Numbered from the stretch's first letter, positions 7,349 to 14,236 are shown. The stretch is DNA of 14,570 bases from Planctomycetota bacterium (GCA_024278415.1 JAJRTI010000659.1:1-14570), one strand, 5' to 3'. Notes: generated by a model from the sequence alone, not told the origin. Numbers and translations are program-made.

Positions 7349-8182
7349 TTAGCGCTTCAACTGGCCGGCGACCGACGGGCCGCCGCCGCGGTAGCGCCGG
7401 AACGTCTCGCCGAGGTGGCCTACCCACGGCGTGTCGCGCGTGGCCGACCAAATCAGCCATGGCGATGCAAGCGCGACGGCCAGCATCGCCACGACGATCC
7501 CGTCGCGAAGACGCTTCTGGGTCGTGAGCCACAGGAAGGCCGTGGGGATCAGCGCCACTCCCGCCATGCGCATGAGCATGGCGAGTGCAATGATGAGACC
7601 AGCCCACGCGTGCCGCCACGTGATCCAGCGGCCCGTCGTCTGGGCGGTCCGCTGGATGGCCGAGAGAGCAAGAAGGAACAGACAGACGAAGGGGATCTCC
7701 GCCAGCACGACCGTGCTGAAGGACAGCACGAGCGGGTTCAGCGCGACGAGCGCAGCCACCGCGAGCGCGGACGCGGCGCCCACACGCTTTCGGAACGCAA
7801 GGAAGGTAAGCCATATGGACAGCACCCCGAACGCCGCGGGCAGCGCCTTGGCGGCGGACAAGCTGTGGGGGAATGCCGCGGCCACGGGCGCCAGGAGGAT
7901 CGGCAGCAGTGGGGGGAAACGCGCCTCGTCAGACTCCGGCACGCGGTACGTGACTCGGTAGCCTTCGCCTTCGGCCAGCGACTGGCCCAAAAAGAAGTAG
8001 CGAACGCTGTCGCCGATAGTGCTCGGATAGCCGTGGATGGTCGCGACACAGCATGCGGCGAACAGGAGCATCAGCACGACGAGCCCGGCCACGACACGTC
8101 GATGGCGTGGGCTTGAGTTGGAGCGGGGCTGCGCACCGGCGGCCTGTTCGTCATGCTCTGTCGTGTGTTCTTCTTCAACCAT
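7349..8182 (-). CDS. Glycosyltransferase family 39-like (ArnT/PMT-type) membrane protein, N-terminal half
   Basis: This 277-residue product has an acidic and basic cytoplasmic tail (1-28), a first membrane segment (29-49) and the family's first extracytoplasmic loop with the catalytic-type Asp58 (STIGDSVRYFFLGQSLAEG). The PPLLPILLAP segment and several more membrane helices follow. Family members transfer sugars from polyprenyl-phosphate donors at the membrane and have 500-600 residues. This one stops at a TAA (7351-7349), and the rest of the family homology continues in the same frame downstream. The ATG at 8182 is the only good start, although no strong ribosome binding site is seen. It heads a two-gene unit with the radical SAM gene and is divergent from the ThuA-like gene. 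A nonsense mutation, a sequencing error or readthrough would all fit. Confidence 0.8.
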   Translation of the reverse strand: MVEEEHTTEHDEQAAGAQPRSNSSPRHRRVVAGLVVLMLLFAACCVATIHGYPSTIGDSVRYFFLGQSLAEGEGYRVTYRVPESDEARFPPLLPILLAPVAAAFPHSLSAAKALPAAFGVLSIWLTFLAFRKRVGAASALAVAALVALNPLVLSFSTVVLAEIPFVCLFLLALSAIQRTAQTTGRWITWRHAWAGLIIALAMLMRMAGVALIPTAFLWLTTQKRLRDGIVVAMLAVALASPWLIWSATRDTPWVGHLGETFRRYRGGGPSVAGQLKR

Positions 8183-8232
8183 GGTAGGGCCTTAGGCTGT
8201 GACACGTCCGCGCGGTGCGCGGATGTTCGGAG

Positions 8233-8271
8233 CGGAACGCCTTCGCGTTCCGACGGACGGCGAGGGCCGTC
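8233..8271. repeat. Two adjacent hairpins in a divergent intergenic region
   Basis: CGGAACGC/GCGTTCCG with loop CTTC (8233-8252, 8-bp stem) is followed at once by GACGGC/GCCGTC with loop GAGG (8256-8271). They lie in the 261-base gap between the divergent glycosyltransferase and ThuA-like genes. The architecture matches the other hairpin repeats in the window. A regulatory role is possible but nothing in the sequence shows one. Confidence 0.55.
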
Positions 8272-8443
8272 TGCTCCTCTTGGGTTGCGGCCGCCACATC
8301 GTATCGCCCAAGGCCACAGGATGGCAAGGCCATTGAGCCAGCCGGCGCGCCCGCGAGGGTTGACAGGCAGGACGGCGGCAACTATGCTCACGCCGCGTCT
8401 GCCACTCGCTTCGCCTCCCAACGCTCAATAGGAGAACCGCGCC

Positions 8444-9190
8444 GTGAGTACAAACCCATCGCCATGCGTCGTCTGCTGGTCCGAAGGCACCGCTCCGGAG
8501 GACGTCTTCCCCAGCGACATCAACACGGCCGTGGCCGAAGGTCTCGTCGAGGCCCTGCCCAACTGGGAGGTAGTCGTGGCCGGCATCGACCAGGCGGCCC
8601 AGGGTCTGCCCGACGAGTTGCTCGGCCGCTGCGATGTCCTCGTCTGGTGGGGGCACCAGCGGCACGGCGATGTCGAGGACGCGCTCGTCGACAAGATCGT
8701 CAAGCGGGTCACAGAGGATGGCATGGGCTTCATCGCTCTGCACTCCGCGCACTTCGCCAAGCCCAACATCGCGCTCATGAGTCAGATGGCGACCGATCCT
8801 GAGTTGCTCAAGCAGGTGCGACCCGAGGGGCGAGTTGCCGCTTGGGGCGCATACGTGGGCGACAGCGTCGAACTCACGGTCATCGCCACGGACGCGGGCC
8901 ATCCGATTGCGCGCGGAGTGCCTGAGCGGTTTACCATCGCACACCACGAACGATACAGCGATCCCTACGCGGTGCCGCCGGCCGAGGCCATTGTCTTCGA
9001 GGGAGATGCCAAGCTCAAGGACGGCGAGATCGACCACAGCCAGCAGGGGTTCTGCTGGACTATCGGCAAGGGCCGGATGTTCTACTTCCAGGCCGGGCAC
9101 GAAACCGACCCCGTCTTCTACGACCCCAACGTGCGCACCATCGTGGCCAACGCGGTCACGTGGGCCGCGCTCCAGTCGGCGAGGCCGTGA
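8444..9190 (+). CDS. ThuA-like domain protein (trehalose-utilisation family)
   Basis: This 248-residue protein is a single ThuA-like domain, related to class I glutamine amidotransferase folds. The hallmarks are DVLVWWGHQRHGDVEDALVD (residues about 65-84), GMGFIALHSAHF and the C-terminal GRMFYFQAGHETDPVFYDP. Family members occur in sugar-catabolism clusters, and their biochemical role is poorly defined. The GTG start at 8444 has AGGAG at 8430-8434, 9 bases upstream, and the preceding divergent gap contains no other start in frame. It ends with TGA at 9188-9190. The adjoining downstream sequence is an agmatinase-family remnant in the same frame. The gene is divergent from the glycosyltransferase and has no intact same-strand partner. 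Confidence 0.9.
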   Translation: MSTNPSPCVVCWSEGTAPEDVFPSDINTAVAEGLVEALPNWEVVVAGIDQAAQGLPDELLGRCDVLVWWGHQRHGDVEDALVDKIVKRVTEDGMGFIALHSAHFAKPNIALMSQMATDPELLKQVRPEGRVAAWGAYVGDSVELTVIATDAGHPIARGVPERFTIAHHERYSDPYAVPPAEAIVFEGDAKLKDGEIDHSQQGFCWTIGKGRMFYFQAGHETDPVFYDPNVRTIVANAVTWAALQSARP

Positions 9191-9403
9191 GGCTGGCGCA
9201 ACGCGCCCTCCGCGGGCAACGTGCTGATCACGGGGCGAGAGGTGCACGAGCGCGAGGTGGGCTGGGTGCTTGACCAGATCCCCGCGGGCGCGCAGTACTT
9301 CATCACCATCGACGTGGACGGCCTCGACTCGGCGATCCTACCCGCGTGCAGCCACCCGGAGCGCTGGGGGGGGGGAGAGAACCCGCAGATATCCACAGCG
9401 TAG
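9191..9403 (+). pseudogene. Agmatinase/ureohydrolase-family gene remnant
   Basis: Translation directly after the ThuA stop gives GWRNAPSAGNVLITGREVHE, then GWVLDQIPAGAQYFITIDVD and GLDSAILPACSHPE. The TIDVDGLD core matches the second manganese-binding motif of agmatinases and arginases (usually S-[FI]-D-[ILV]-D-x-[LF]-D-P), with the usual Pro replaced by Ser. About 70 residues survive from a family of around 300. The N-terminal region with the GGDHS and DAHxD motifs and the C-terminal region are missing. Similarity ends at a run of ten G (9366-9375), after which 8 unrelated codons lead to TAG. No ribosome binding site is seen. It is most likely a deletion remnant; a functional small protein is unlikely. 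Confidence 0.65.
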
Positions 9404-9846
9404 GTATCAACGGAACTCAAGCTGAACATGCGGCCATATGAGGATGGCATTCGCGGTACGGCGAACACAAGGCCGGTGAGGCCGACGCAATGCCATTGAC
9501 TCAGGGAACTCCGTCCGCAGGATCCACGATGCATTGGCCAGGGCAGACTCCGTGGTCAGCTTTAGCTGGCCTTTCTGAGCGCCACCAGATTTATCTGGTG
9601 GTGAGCATGGCACTCGATTCAACTCGATGAGGAGCCTGCTTCAGCAGGACTTCTCTTGCTGCTGCAAGCGAATCGAGAAGCCGCGCTCAAGCGCGCTCCA
9701 GCCAATGAAGCGAAGACTTGCTGTCCACCACGTGAACGTGGTGGCAAGGCAGGGAGCCAGCTAAAGCTGGCTAAGCTGGCTGAATCCCGGTACTCCAGCA
9801 GAACGATCGAGATGACCACACGTGCCGCGCTTTGCCTTTAGAGCCA
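9404..9846. other. Gene-free interval between a gene remnant and a TIR element
   Basis: Positions 9404-9550 contain nothing recognisable on either strand, and the 71-codon minus-strand frame crossing it has no known family features. Positions 9554-9772 hold the hairpin array, listed separately. Positions 9780-9846 are unassigned and lead up to the left terminal repeat of the element at 9847. The interval looks visibly less GC-rich than the flanking genes. Confidence 0.55.
9554..9772. repeat. Array of six hairpins with T-N-N-A loops
   Basis: The six palindromes are GGTCAGC/GCTGGCC, loop TTTA (9554-9571, one G-U pair); CCACCAGA/TCTGGTGG, loop TTTA (9582-9601); CCTGC/GCAGG, loop TTCA (9635-9648); CGCGC/GCGCG, loop TCAA (9682-9695); CCACCACG/CGTGGTGG, loop TGAA (9725-9744); and AGCCAGC/GCTGGCT, loop TAAA (9755-9772). 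The stems are mostly unrelated, while the loops all read T-N-N-A. The spacers range from 10 to 34 bases and are not repeats of each other. No repeat-spacer regularity of a CRISPR array is present. Confidence 0.8.
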
Positions 9847-10072
9847 CTTGCAAAACCCCAGTTGTCCTGCCTGTGCTGTGGCGCCGCGTTTGTAGTAGGC
9901 CCGTGAGGGCCTTCCGCTCGGGTGGCGAATCGCCAGCGGCGCAGAGGGCGCCCTGACGGTCGCCACTACAAGCGGAGCGCTCCCGCGCTCGCATCTCGGC
10001 GACGCCGCGTTCGACACCTCCGCCATGCAGGATGTTAGGCGCGAGGCCTCGGCCTAGTTGGGGTTTTGCAAG
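9847..10072. mobile_element. MITE-like 226-bp element with perfect 14-bp terminal inverted repeats
   Basis: CTTGCAAAACCCCA at 9847-9860 is matched exactly, inverted, by TGGGGTTTTGCAAG at 10059-10072. The interior encodes no transposase and contains a palindrome-rich repeat (9882-9998). The right end falls inside a minus-strand coding frame: the winged-helix gene reads from native codons straight into the terminal repeat. No convincing target-site duplication is visible at the ends. It would need a transposase supplied from elsewhere, which is typical of miniature inverted-repeat elements. Confidence 0.7.
9882..9998 (+). repeat. Dispersed palindromic repeat, copy A
   Basis: This is near-identical to 14237-14352 over about 115 bases. 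Shared blocks are TTGTAGTAGGCCCGTGAGG, GCAGAGGGCGCCCT, ACGGTCGCCACTAC and GCTCCCGCG. It is internally palindromic (AGGCCC/GGGCCT with loop GTGA, TGGCGA/TCGCCA around one A, AGGGCGCCCT), and its two ends (TTGTAGT and ACTACAA) are inverted. This copy lies inside the TIR element at 9847-10072. Confidence 0.8.
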
Positions 10073-10415
10073 ACGCGAGTAGGGTGTTCCGAAGACACAC
10101 GGTGTGCGCGACTTGGTGCCGGGTCGGAAGTTCCATACCCCCCAACAGCGGTTCGCTTGGCACGACCGCCACCTCCTCATGTTCGAGATTGACTGAGTAG
10201 CTGCCGCCGCCATGGAATATGAGGATCCCATCGTCCCTGAGCTTCTGGAGCGACTGGCGGAGCTTCGGACGGACATGACGGTTTCGTGGGAAGCGCTCCT
10301 GGAGTGCGTCCACATAGCCATAAAGATCTGCAAGGACAAAATGGACCTTGCCGCTCGCAGTCACGAGGTCCAGAACGCAGCCCGGCACTGCCTGTTTCCA
10401 CGACCAGTCGCGCAT
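10035..10415 (-). pseudogene. DpnI-like winged-helix (Dam-replacing HTH) protein, truncated by the TIR element
   Basis: The 126-codon frame begins MRDWSWKQAV at an ATG (10415) with GAGAGA about 7 bases upstream. Residues 10-75 match the winged-helix domain found at the C terminus of DpnI and in related restriction proteins: FVLADLYGYVDALQERFPRN, RHVRPKLRQSLQKLRDDG and LIFHGGGSYSV. The last native stretch, RHQVAHTVCLRNTLLA (residues 99-114), resembles the run-in to an HNH nuclease domain in which such a helix is fused N-terminally. That extension is inferred. From Ser115 the codons come from the terminal repeat of the 226-bp element and end at TAA after CKTPTRPRPRA. No continuation of the gene is found beyond 9846. 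The DNA-binding half survives; nuclease activity is presumably lost. Confidence 0.65.
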
Positions 10416-10623
10416 TGTAAGATTCTCTCTTGCTCAAGACACAGCAACTCTGGATTGGTACGTCGGATTCCTTTGATGCGCCTCCAGGGAAGCCCTGCAA
10501 TTGGATGAAGTCGTAAGCCAATTCCAGTCCGTCTCTCGGTCAAGTCGTTTCCTGCGCGTTCTGGGCTGTCCAAGGTGAAGATGCGAGTGGCAATCGACAT
10601 GATTGGAGCCGCGGCCCTGTGCA

Positions 10624-12717
10624 TCACAACGAGTATACCGGATGCCCCTGTCCTGGCCCGAAGAAGATGAGGTCGACCACGAACGCGATGGTGAGGCCCG
10701 TGAAGTAGCCGATGATGAGGCCGAGGAAGAACGGCTTGAAGCGGTTGTACCACTTGAACCCGCCGGTCTTGACGATGGAGAGCTTGAGAAGCCACGCGAG
10801 GAAGAGGCTGAACGCGATCATGCGCGTGGGGTGCGTGGACGCGATGGTCATGCCGATGGGGTGCAGCGGCCACCACGGGAAACGGTAGTGGAGCTGCGTG
10901 ACCACGAGCATCGCGGCCGCGCCGATGCCGAAAAAGAGCAGCCGCTTCCAGTCCGCGGGCTCCGGGTTGGCCATCTTCTGCACGGTGTGGTGGTAGGGGA
11001 TCGTGCAGCCCCCGCGGAAGGCCCAGCCCATGAAGTTCTGCGCGCCGTAGTGGTAGCCGGCGAGCAGGTGGTACACAATGGTCGTGGGCACCGCGACGAG
11101 CAGCGCGAGCACGAGCGCGCGGCGCATGTGCCGGCCAGGGATGTGCAGCACGTCGGCCAGCTTGCCCGCGTGCGCGACGACCGGGAGGAAGAAGAAGACC
11201 GTGTGGATCCACGAGTACGTGAGCGCGATCGTGGTCATGCTCGACGCGGCGATGTTCGCGGTGCCGATGGTGTGCGTGGCGAAGCTCTGCGCGGTGAGCG
11301 GCGCGCGGCAGAAGACGATGCCGCATTGCACGACGATGCGCGTGAGCCCGAGGAAGATGATGTACGCGGCGAAGAGGAACGCGACCACGACCTTCCACTC
11401 CATGCCGGCCTCGTGGAGCATGACCGATGTGAACACCAGGCCGAGCCCTAGGCCGCACCAGGCGAAGCGGTAGCTGAGGATGGTGTCGTCTTGGTGTCTG
11501 GGGAGGCGACGCGGTCCGCGTCCCCCCTCGCAGGGGGGACCACAGGGGGGGCGGCACGAGACGGCCGAAGGGCTCGCGCTGACGCTACCCCCCCCTCGGT
11601 TCCCCCCCTTGAAGGGGGGGATTGCGGCTTCCGCATTGCGTCCCCACGCGTCGCGCCAGGTCGAGCGCAGATGGCCCCGCGCCATCCACAGGCCCCAGAG
11701 CACCATGCCAGTGAGCGCGCCGAAGCCTTGCCAGCCCATGCTCGGCGAGCCGGAGCAGTAGATGTCCGCGCGGCCGATGCGGAAGCCGACGCGGTTGTAG
11801 ATGCCGATCTGGACGACGCCGAGCAGGTAGAACGCCCACACGCTGAAGAGCACGTCGAGGTTGACGAAGTAAAGGAAGCCGATGATGGGCACGATGATGT
11901 AGAGCCGCACGTGGGGGAACGCGCGCGCGAGCGCGAGCCAGCCCCAGTCGAGTTTGACCTTCGGGAACATGGGCATGAAGAACGCGCCGATGTTCCACAC
12001 GACGATAAAGCACGCGATGCCGAAGCCGAGCCAGAAGAGGCCGTTGCGGGCGAAGGGGGGGGCGGGGTTCGCGTCGTCGCTCGTCTCGCACATGGCGAGC
12101 GGCGCTTCCATGAGCGGAAAGCGCAGGCGTTCGTGGTCGGCCCACTGCCGGTGCAGCAGCACCGCGAGGCACGCGCACACGAGGAACATCGCGCCGAACA
12201 GCAGCAGCCACCAGAAGAGCGGCACGACCCACGCGCTCCACGGGATCGCCCCCCCCGCGGGCAGGCCCGCGAAGAAGTTGCCCATCGCGTTGTCCGCGTT
12301 TGCCGGCACGAGCCAAGGAGGAATGTGCTCGAACAAGAAGTCGGCCCAGCGGTTTTCCGGCGACGCATAATAGTAGGGCGCGGCAATGACCGCGAGGAGG
12401 AACGCACCCAGCCCGTCGCCAGACACCGCGGTCGTCACGAGCCCCATGACGAAGATGATGGCCATCTCTTGCGCGGAGAAGAACGGCCGCGGGCCGAGGA
12501 GCTTGGCCGCGGGGTTGACGCACCCGCTGAGGATCATGAGCACCAAAATCACGCCGAACGGCAGGAACTCGCCGTCCAGGAGCGACGAGCCCATGACCTG
12601 CCGCGTGTGGATCGCGCCGATGCAGACCGCGCAAGAGAAGAACGCGCCGGCAATGAACGCTCGCGGCCGGAGGACCGGAGGCGCTACGTCGTCCGGGTTC
12701 GTTCGCTCATCGAGCAA
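10624..12717 (-). CDS. DUF6785/DUF6784-type multi-spanning membrane protein (OPT-like transporter)
   Basis: This 697-residue integral membrane protein has about a dozen or more hydrophobic helices. Its C terminus (KTGGFKWYNRFKPFFLGLII, then FFGPGQGHPVY) is typical of the DUF6785/DUF6784 proteins, which are common in planctomycetes and related to oligopeptide transporters. It probably moves a small solute across the inner membrane; the substrate is unknown. No ATG or GTG fits. The frame opens after a TAA at 12732-12730, and the TTG at 12717 has AAGGA upstream (9-base spacing). Residues about 365-405 are a low-complexity Pro/Gly/Cys insert encoded by two C-run/G-run hairpins, between the membrane region and the linker DDTILSYR. 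It is the last gene of the deacetylase-VOC-transporter unit, 71 bases after the VOC stop. The stop is TGA. Confidence 0.82.
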   Translation of the reverse strand: MLDERTNPDDVAPPVLRPRAFIAGAFFSCAVCIGAIHTRQVMGSSLLDGEFLPFGVILVLMILSGCVNPAAKLLGPRPFFSAQEMAIIFVMGLVTTAVSGDGLGAFLLAVIAAPYYYASPENRWADFLFEHIPPWLVPANADNAMGNFFAGLPAGGAIPWSAWVVPLFWWLLLFGAMFLVCACLAVLLHRQWADHERLRFPLMEAPLAMCETSDDANPAPPFARNGLFWLGFGIACFIVVWNIGAFFMPMFPKVKLDWGWLALARAFPHVRLYIIVPIIGFLYFVNLDVLFSVWAFYLLGVVQIGIYNRVGFRIGRADIYCSGSPSMGWQGFGALTGMVLWGLWMARGHLRSTWRDAWGRNAEAAIPPFKGGNRGGGSVSASPSAVSCRPPCGPPCEGGRGPRRLPRHQDDTILSYRFAWCGLGLGLVFTSVMLHEAGMEWKVVVAFLFAAYIIFLGLTRIVVQCGIVFCRAPLTAQSFATHTIGTANIAASSMTTIALTYSWIHTVFFFLPVVAHAGKLADVLHIPGRHMRRALVLALLVAVPTTIVYHLLAGYHYGAQNFMGWAFRGGCTIPYHHTVQKMANPEPADWKRLLFFGIGAAAMLVVTQLHYRFPWWPLHPIGMTIASTHPTRMIAFSLFLAWLLKLSIVKTGGFKWYNRFKPFFLGLIIGYFTGLTIAFVVDLIFFGPGQGHPVYSL
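11522..11620. repeat. Pair of G/C-run hairpins inserted in frame within the transporter gene
   Basis: CCCCCC/GGGGGG with loop TCGCA spans 11522-11538. CCCCCCCTT/AAGGGGGGG around a single G spans 11602-11620. Between them are another G7 run and C-runs. Read on the minus strand they give IPPFKGGNRGGG and RPPCGPPCEGGRG, the peptides produced by dispersed PPxxGG-type intergenic repeats in many genomes. The surrounding transporter codons continue in frame on both sides. Confidence 0.7.
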
Positions 12718-12788
12718 CCTTCGGGATCCTTACTTGTATCAAGCACACCGATGGTGATGATTAAGGCGGCGGCGATGTTCATGGCGCG

Positions 12789-13238
12789 CTACTTCTTCCC
12801 CAATAGCTCTACGATCGCCCCCAGCTTGCCGGTGCTGTCGATGTAGCGGTAGCCCCCGCCCTTGAAGTCGCCGCGCTGCTGAAGCGGCATGCCCTTGGCC
12901 TCGAACATCGCCACGTGCCTGTCCATGTCCTCGACGCGGAACGCGATGTGGTGGATACCGTCGCCGTGCGCGTCGAGGAACTCTTGCCACGTGCTCGGCC
13001 CGCCGACTGGCTCGATGAGTTCGATGCTGAGGTTGTCCATGTGGAAGAAGGCGAGCTTCGCGCGGCCGTCGGTCGGCTCGCCGCGGTAGCAGGCGTTGGT
13101 TTCCTCTCTTGGCGCGGTCCGTTGCCACTGGGGCACGTCCACGCCGAGCAGGCCGGCCCAAGCTTTTGCCGTGGCTTCGACGTCGCGCACGACGATGGCG
13201 ACTTGGGTGACCGTGCGGGTGGTGAGCGTGTCTGGCAT
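12789..13238 (-). CDS. VOC-superfamily protein (glyoxalase/methylmalonyl-CoA epimerase-like)
   Basis: This 149-residue protein has two beta-alpha-beta-beta-beta repeats (residues about 8-80 and 93-148). Typical blocks are TQVAIVVRDVEATAKAWAGL, LSIELIEPVGG, DGIHHIAFRVEDMD and KLGAIVELLG. Members bind a divalent metal and isomerise or cleave small acids. Three ligand-type residues are visible (Glu73, His96/His97, Glu144), but the usual first-strand His is Gln12, so the chemistry may differ. The ATG at 13238 has AAGGAG 11 bases upstream. The frame is open upstream to 13331, but that part overlaps the end of the deacetylase gene and is not conserved-looking. It starts 28 bases after the deacetylase stop and precedes the transporter, probably as one transcript. 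The stop is TAG. Confidence 0.87.
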   Translation of the reverse strand: MPDTLTTRTVTQVAIVVRDVEATAKAWAGLLGVDVPQWQRTAPREETNACYRGEPTDGRAKLAFFHMDNLSIELIEPVGGPSTWQEFLDAHGDGIHHIAFRVEDMDRHVAMFEAKGMPLQQRGDFKGGGYRYIDSTGKLGAIVELLGKK

Positions 13239-13266
13239 GGTGAGTCCGTCTCCTTGGTGCATTGGC

Positions 13267-14142
13267 TCAGGCTTGGGCGGGAATACACGCGCAAAGGGGG
13301 TGGATGGAGACGCGGTCGAGGTCTGCTGCACGACGGATGATCTCCGCGAGCGCGTCGCAGTTCTGCTGGGCCCGGGCAGGGGCGAACATCTCGCCGCTTT
13401 CGCTACAGAACAGATGCCAAGGATGCAGTGCGAATTGGAACACGCCGCTGGGATAGGCGCGGGCGAACCATTTGGCCGCGGCGACGTATTCGTCTGGCGT
13501 GCGCCGGCTCTCGAACAGCGGCCACAGGTAGCTCGTCATCTTCTTGCCGCGCACGTCGCGGAACGACAGCAGCGGCGCCTCCCAGACTGAGCTGCACACG
13601 CGGTAGGGCTTCGGCTCGCCATCGTCCGTCGTCAGCTCTGGGCTTTCGCCCACGCGAATCGGCAGGTCATGCGTCATAGACGAATCGTACGTGAATCCGA
13701 GTTCGGCAAGCACATCGAGCACGACGTCGTCCACGCGCGTGTACGGCGCGCGGAAGCCTGTGGGCTCAGTGCCTGTGACCTGCGCGATGGTTTCCCGCGC
13801 CTCGGCGATGACGCCGCGGATCTGGTCACGCGAGAGCTTGATGCCCGACACCTGGCCCAGGAGGTCCTCGTGCCGCCGCGCGTGGCAGGCGATCTCGTGG
13901 CCCTGGCAGAGCGCGGCCACGTCGAGTCCGCGGTCGGCCAGGGCCGCGGCGGTGCGCGATTCGAGGAAGACGGTGCTTGGCTCGCCGGCTTCGCGCAGCA
14001 CGTCCATGGCCGCGGCGAACCCCTGCTCAGCCGCGTCGAAGCGCGCTTGCCCTGCCTCCACCGGCGGCGAGACCGCGTCGATGCGGCCTGGCACGGGCAC
14101 GTTTGCGTCGGGGTCTACATCGAGTGTGATGGCGAGGATCAT
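13267..14142 (-). CDS. Polysaccharide deacetylase-like protein (NodB homology domain)
   Basis: This 291-residue protein has a complete NodB-type catalytic set: motif 1 ITLDVDPD (Asp8/Asp10), motif 2 CHARRHEDL (His87-x3-His91, metal ligands), motif 3 FRAPYT (Arg131, Pro133, Tyr134) and a late LHPWH (His240). Family enzymes remove N- or O-acetyl groups from glycans, or hydrolyse related C-N bonds. There is no signal peptide, since the protein begins with a core strand, so it probably acts in the cytoplasm on a soluble or imported substrate rather than on the wall. The ATG at 14142 is used; the ribosome binding site is weak. It is first of a three-gene unit with the VOC protein and the transporter. 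The 428 bases upstream are repeats. The stop is TGA. Confidence 0.88.
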   Translation of the reverse strand: MILAITLDVDPDANVPVPGRIDAVSPPVEAGQARFDAAEQGFAAAMDVLREAGEPSTVFLESRTAAALADRGLDVAALCQGHEIACHARRHEDLLGQVSGIKLSRDQIRGVIAEARETIAQVTGTEPTGFRAPYTRVDDVVLDVLAELGFTYDSSMTHDLPIRVGESPELTTDDGEPKPYRVCSSVWEAPLLSFRDVRGKKMTSYLWPLFESRRTPDEYVAAAKWFARAYPSGVFQFALHPWHLFCSESGEMFAPARAQQNCDALAEIIRRAADLDRVSIHPLCACIPAQA

Positions 14143-14236
14143 GGGAGAGTTGCTCGTGCTGCGTCATGCCTGTGTTGCCGCACCGCTTGCGGCAGAGGGT
14201 GCAGGAGATGAGGCCACCGCGACAGCAGCCGGATAA

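Noticed and set aside
6794..8116. A 440-codon plus-strand open frame
   Set aside because: It is antisense to the glycosyltransferase and very rich in His, Gln, Arg and Gly with no membrane or catalytic features; it is a shadow frame.
9118..9622. Small minus-strand frames over the ThuA end and the 9404-9622 gap
   Set aside because: No ribosome binding site, no family features, and partial overlap with hairpin repeats.
9554..9772. CRISPR array
   Set aside because: Palindromes differ in sequence and spacing, so there is no constant direct repeat, and no cas gene is nearby.
11491..12846. A 451-codon plus-strand open frame
   Set aside because: It is antisense to the transporter and spans its repeat insert; composition is that of a complement frame.
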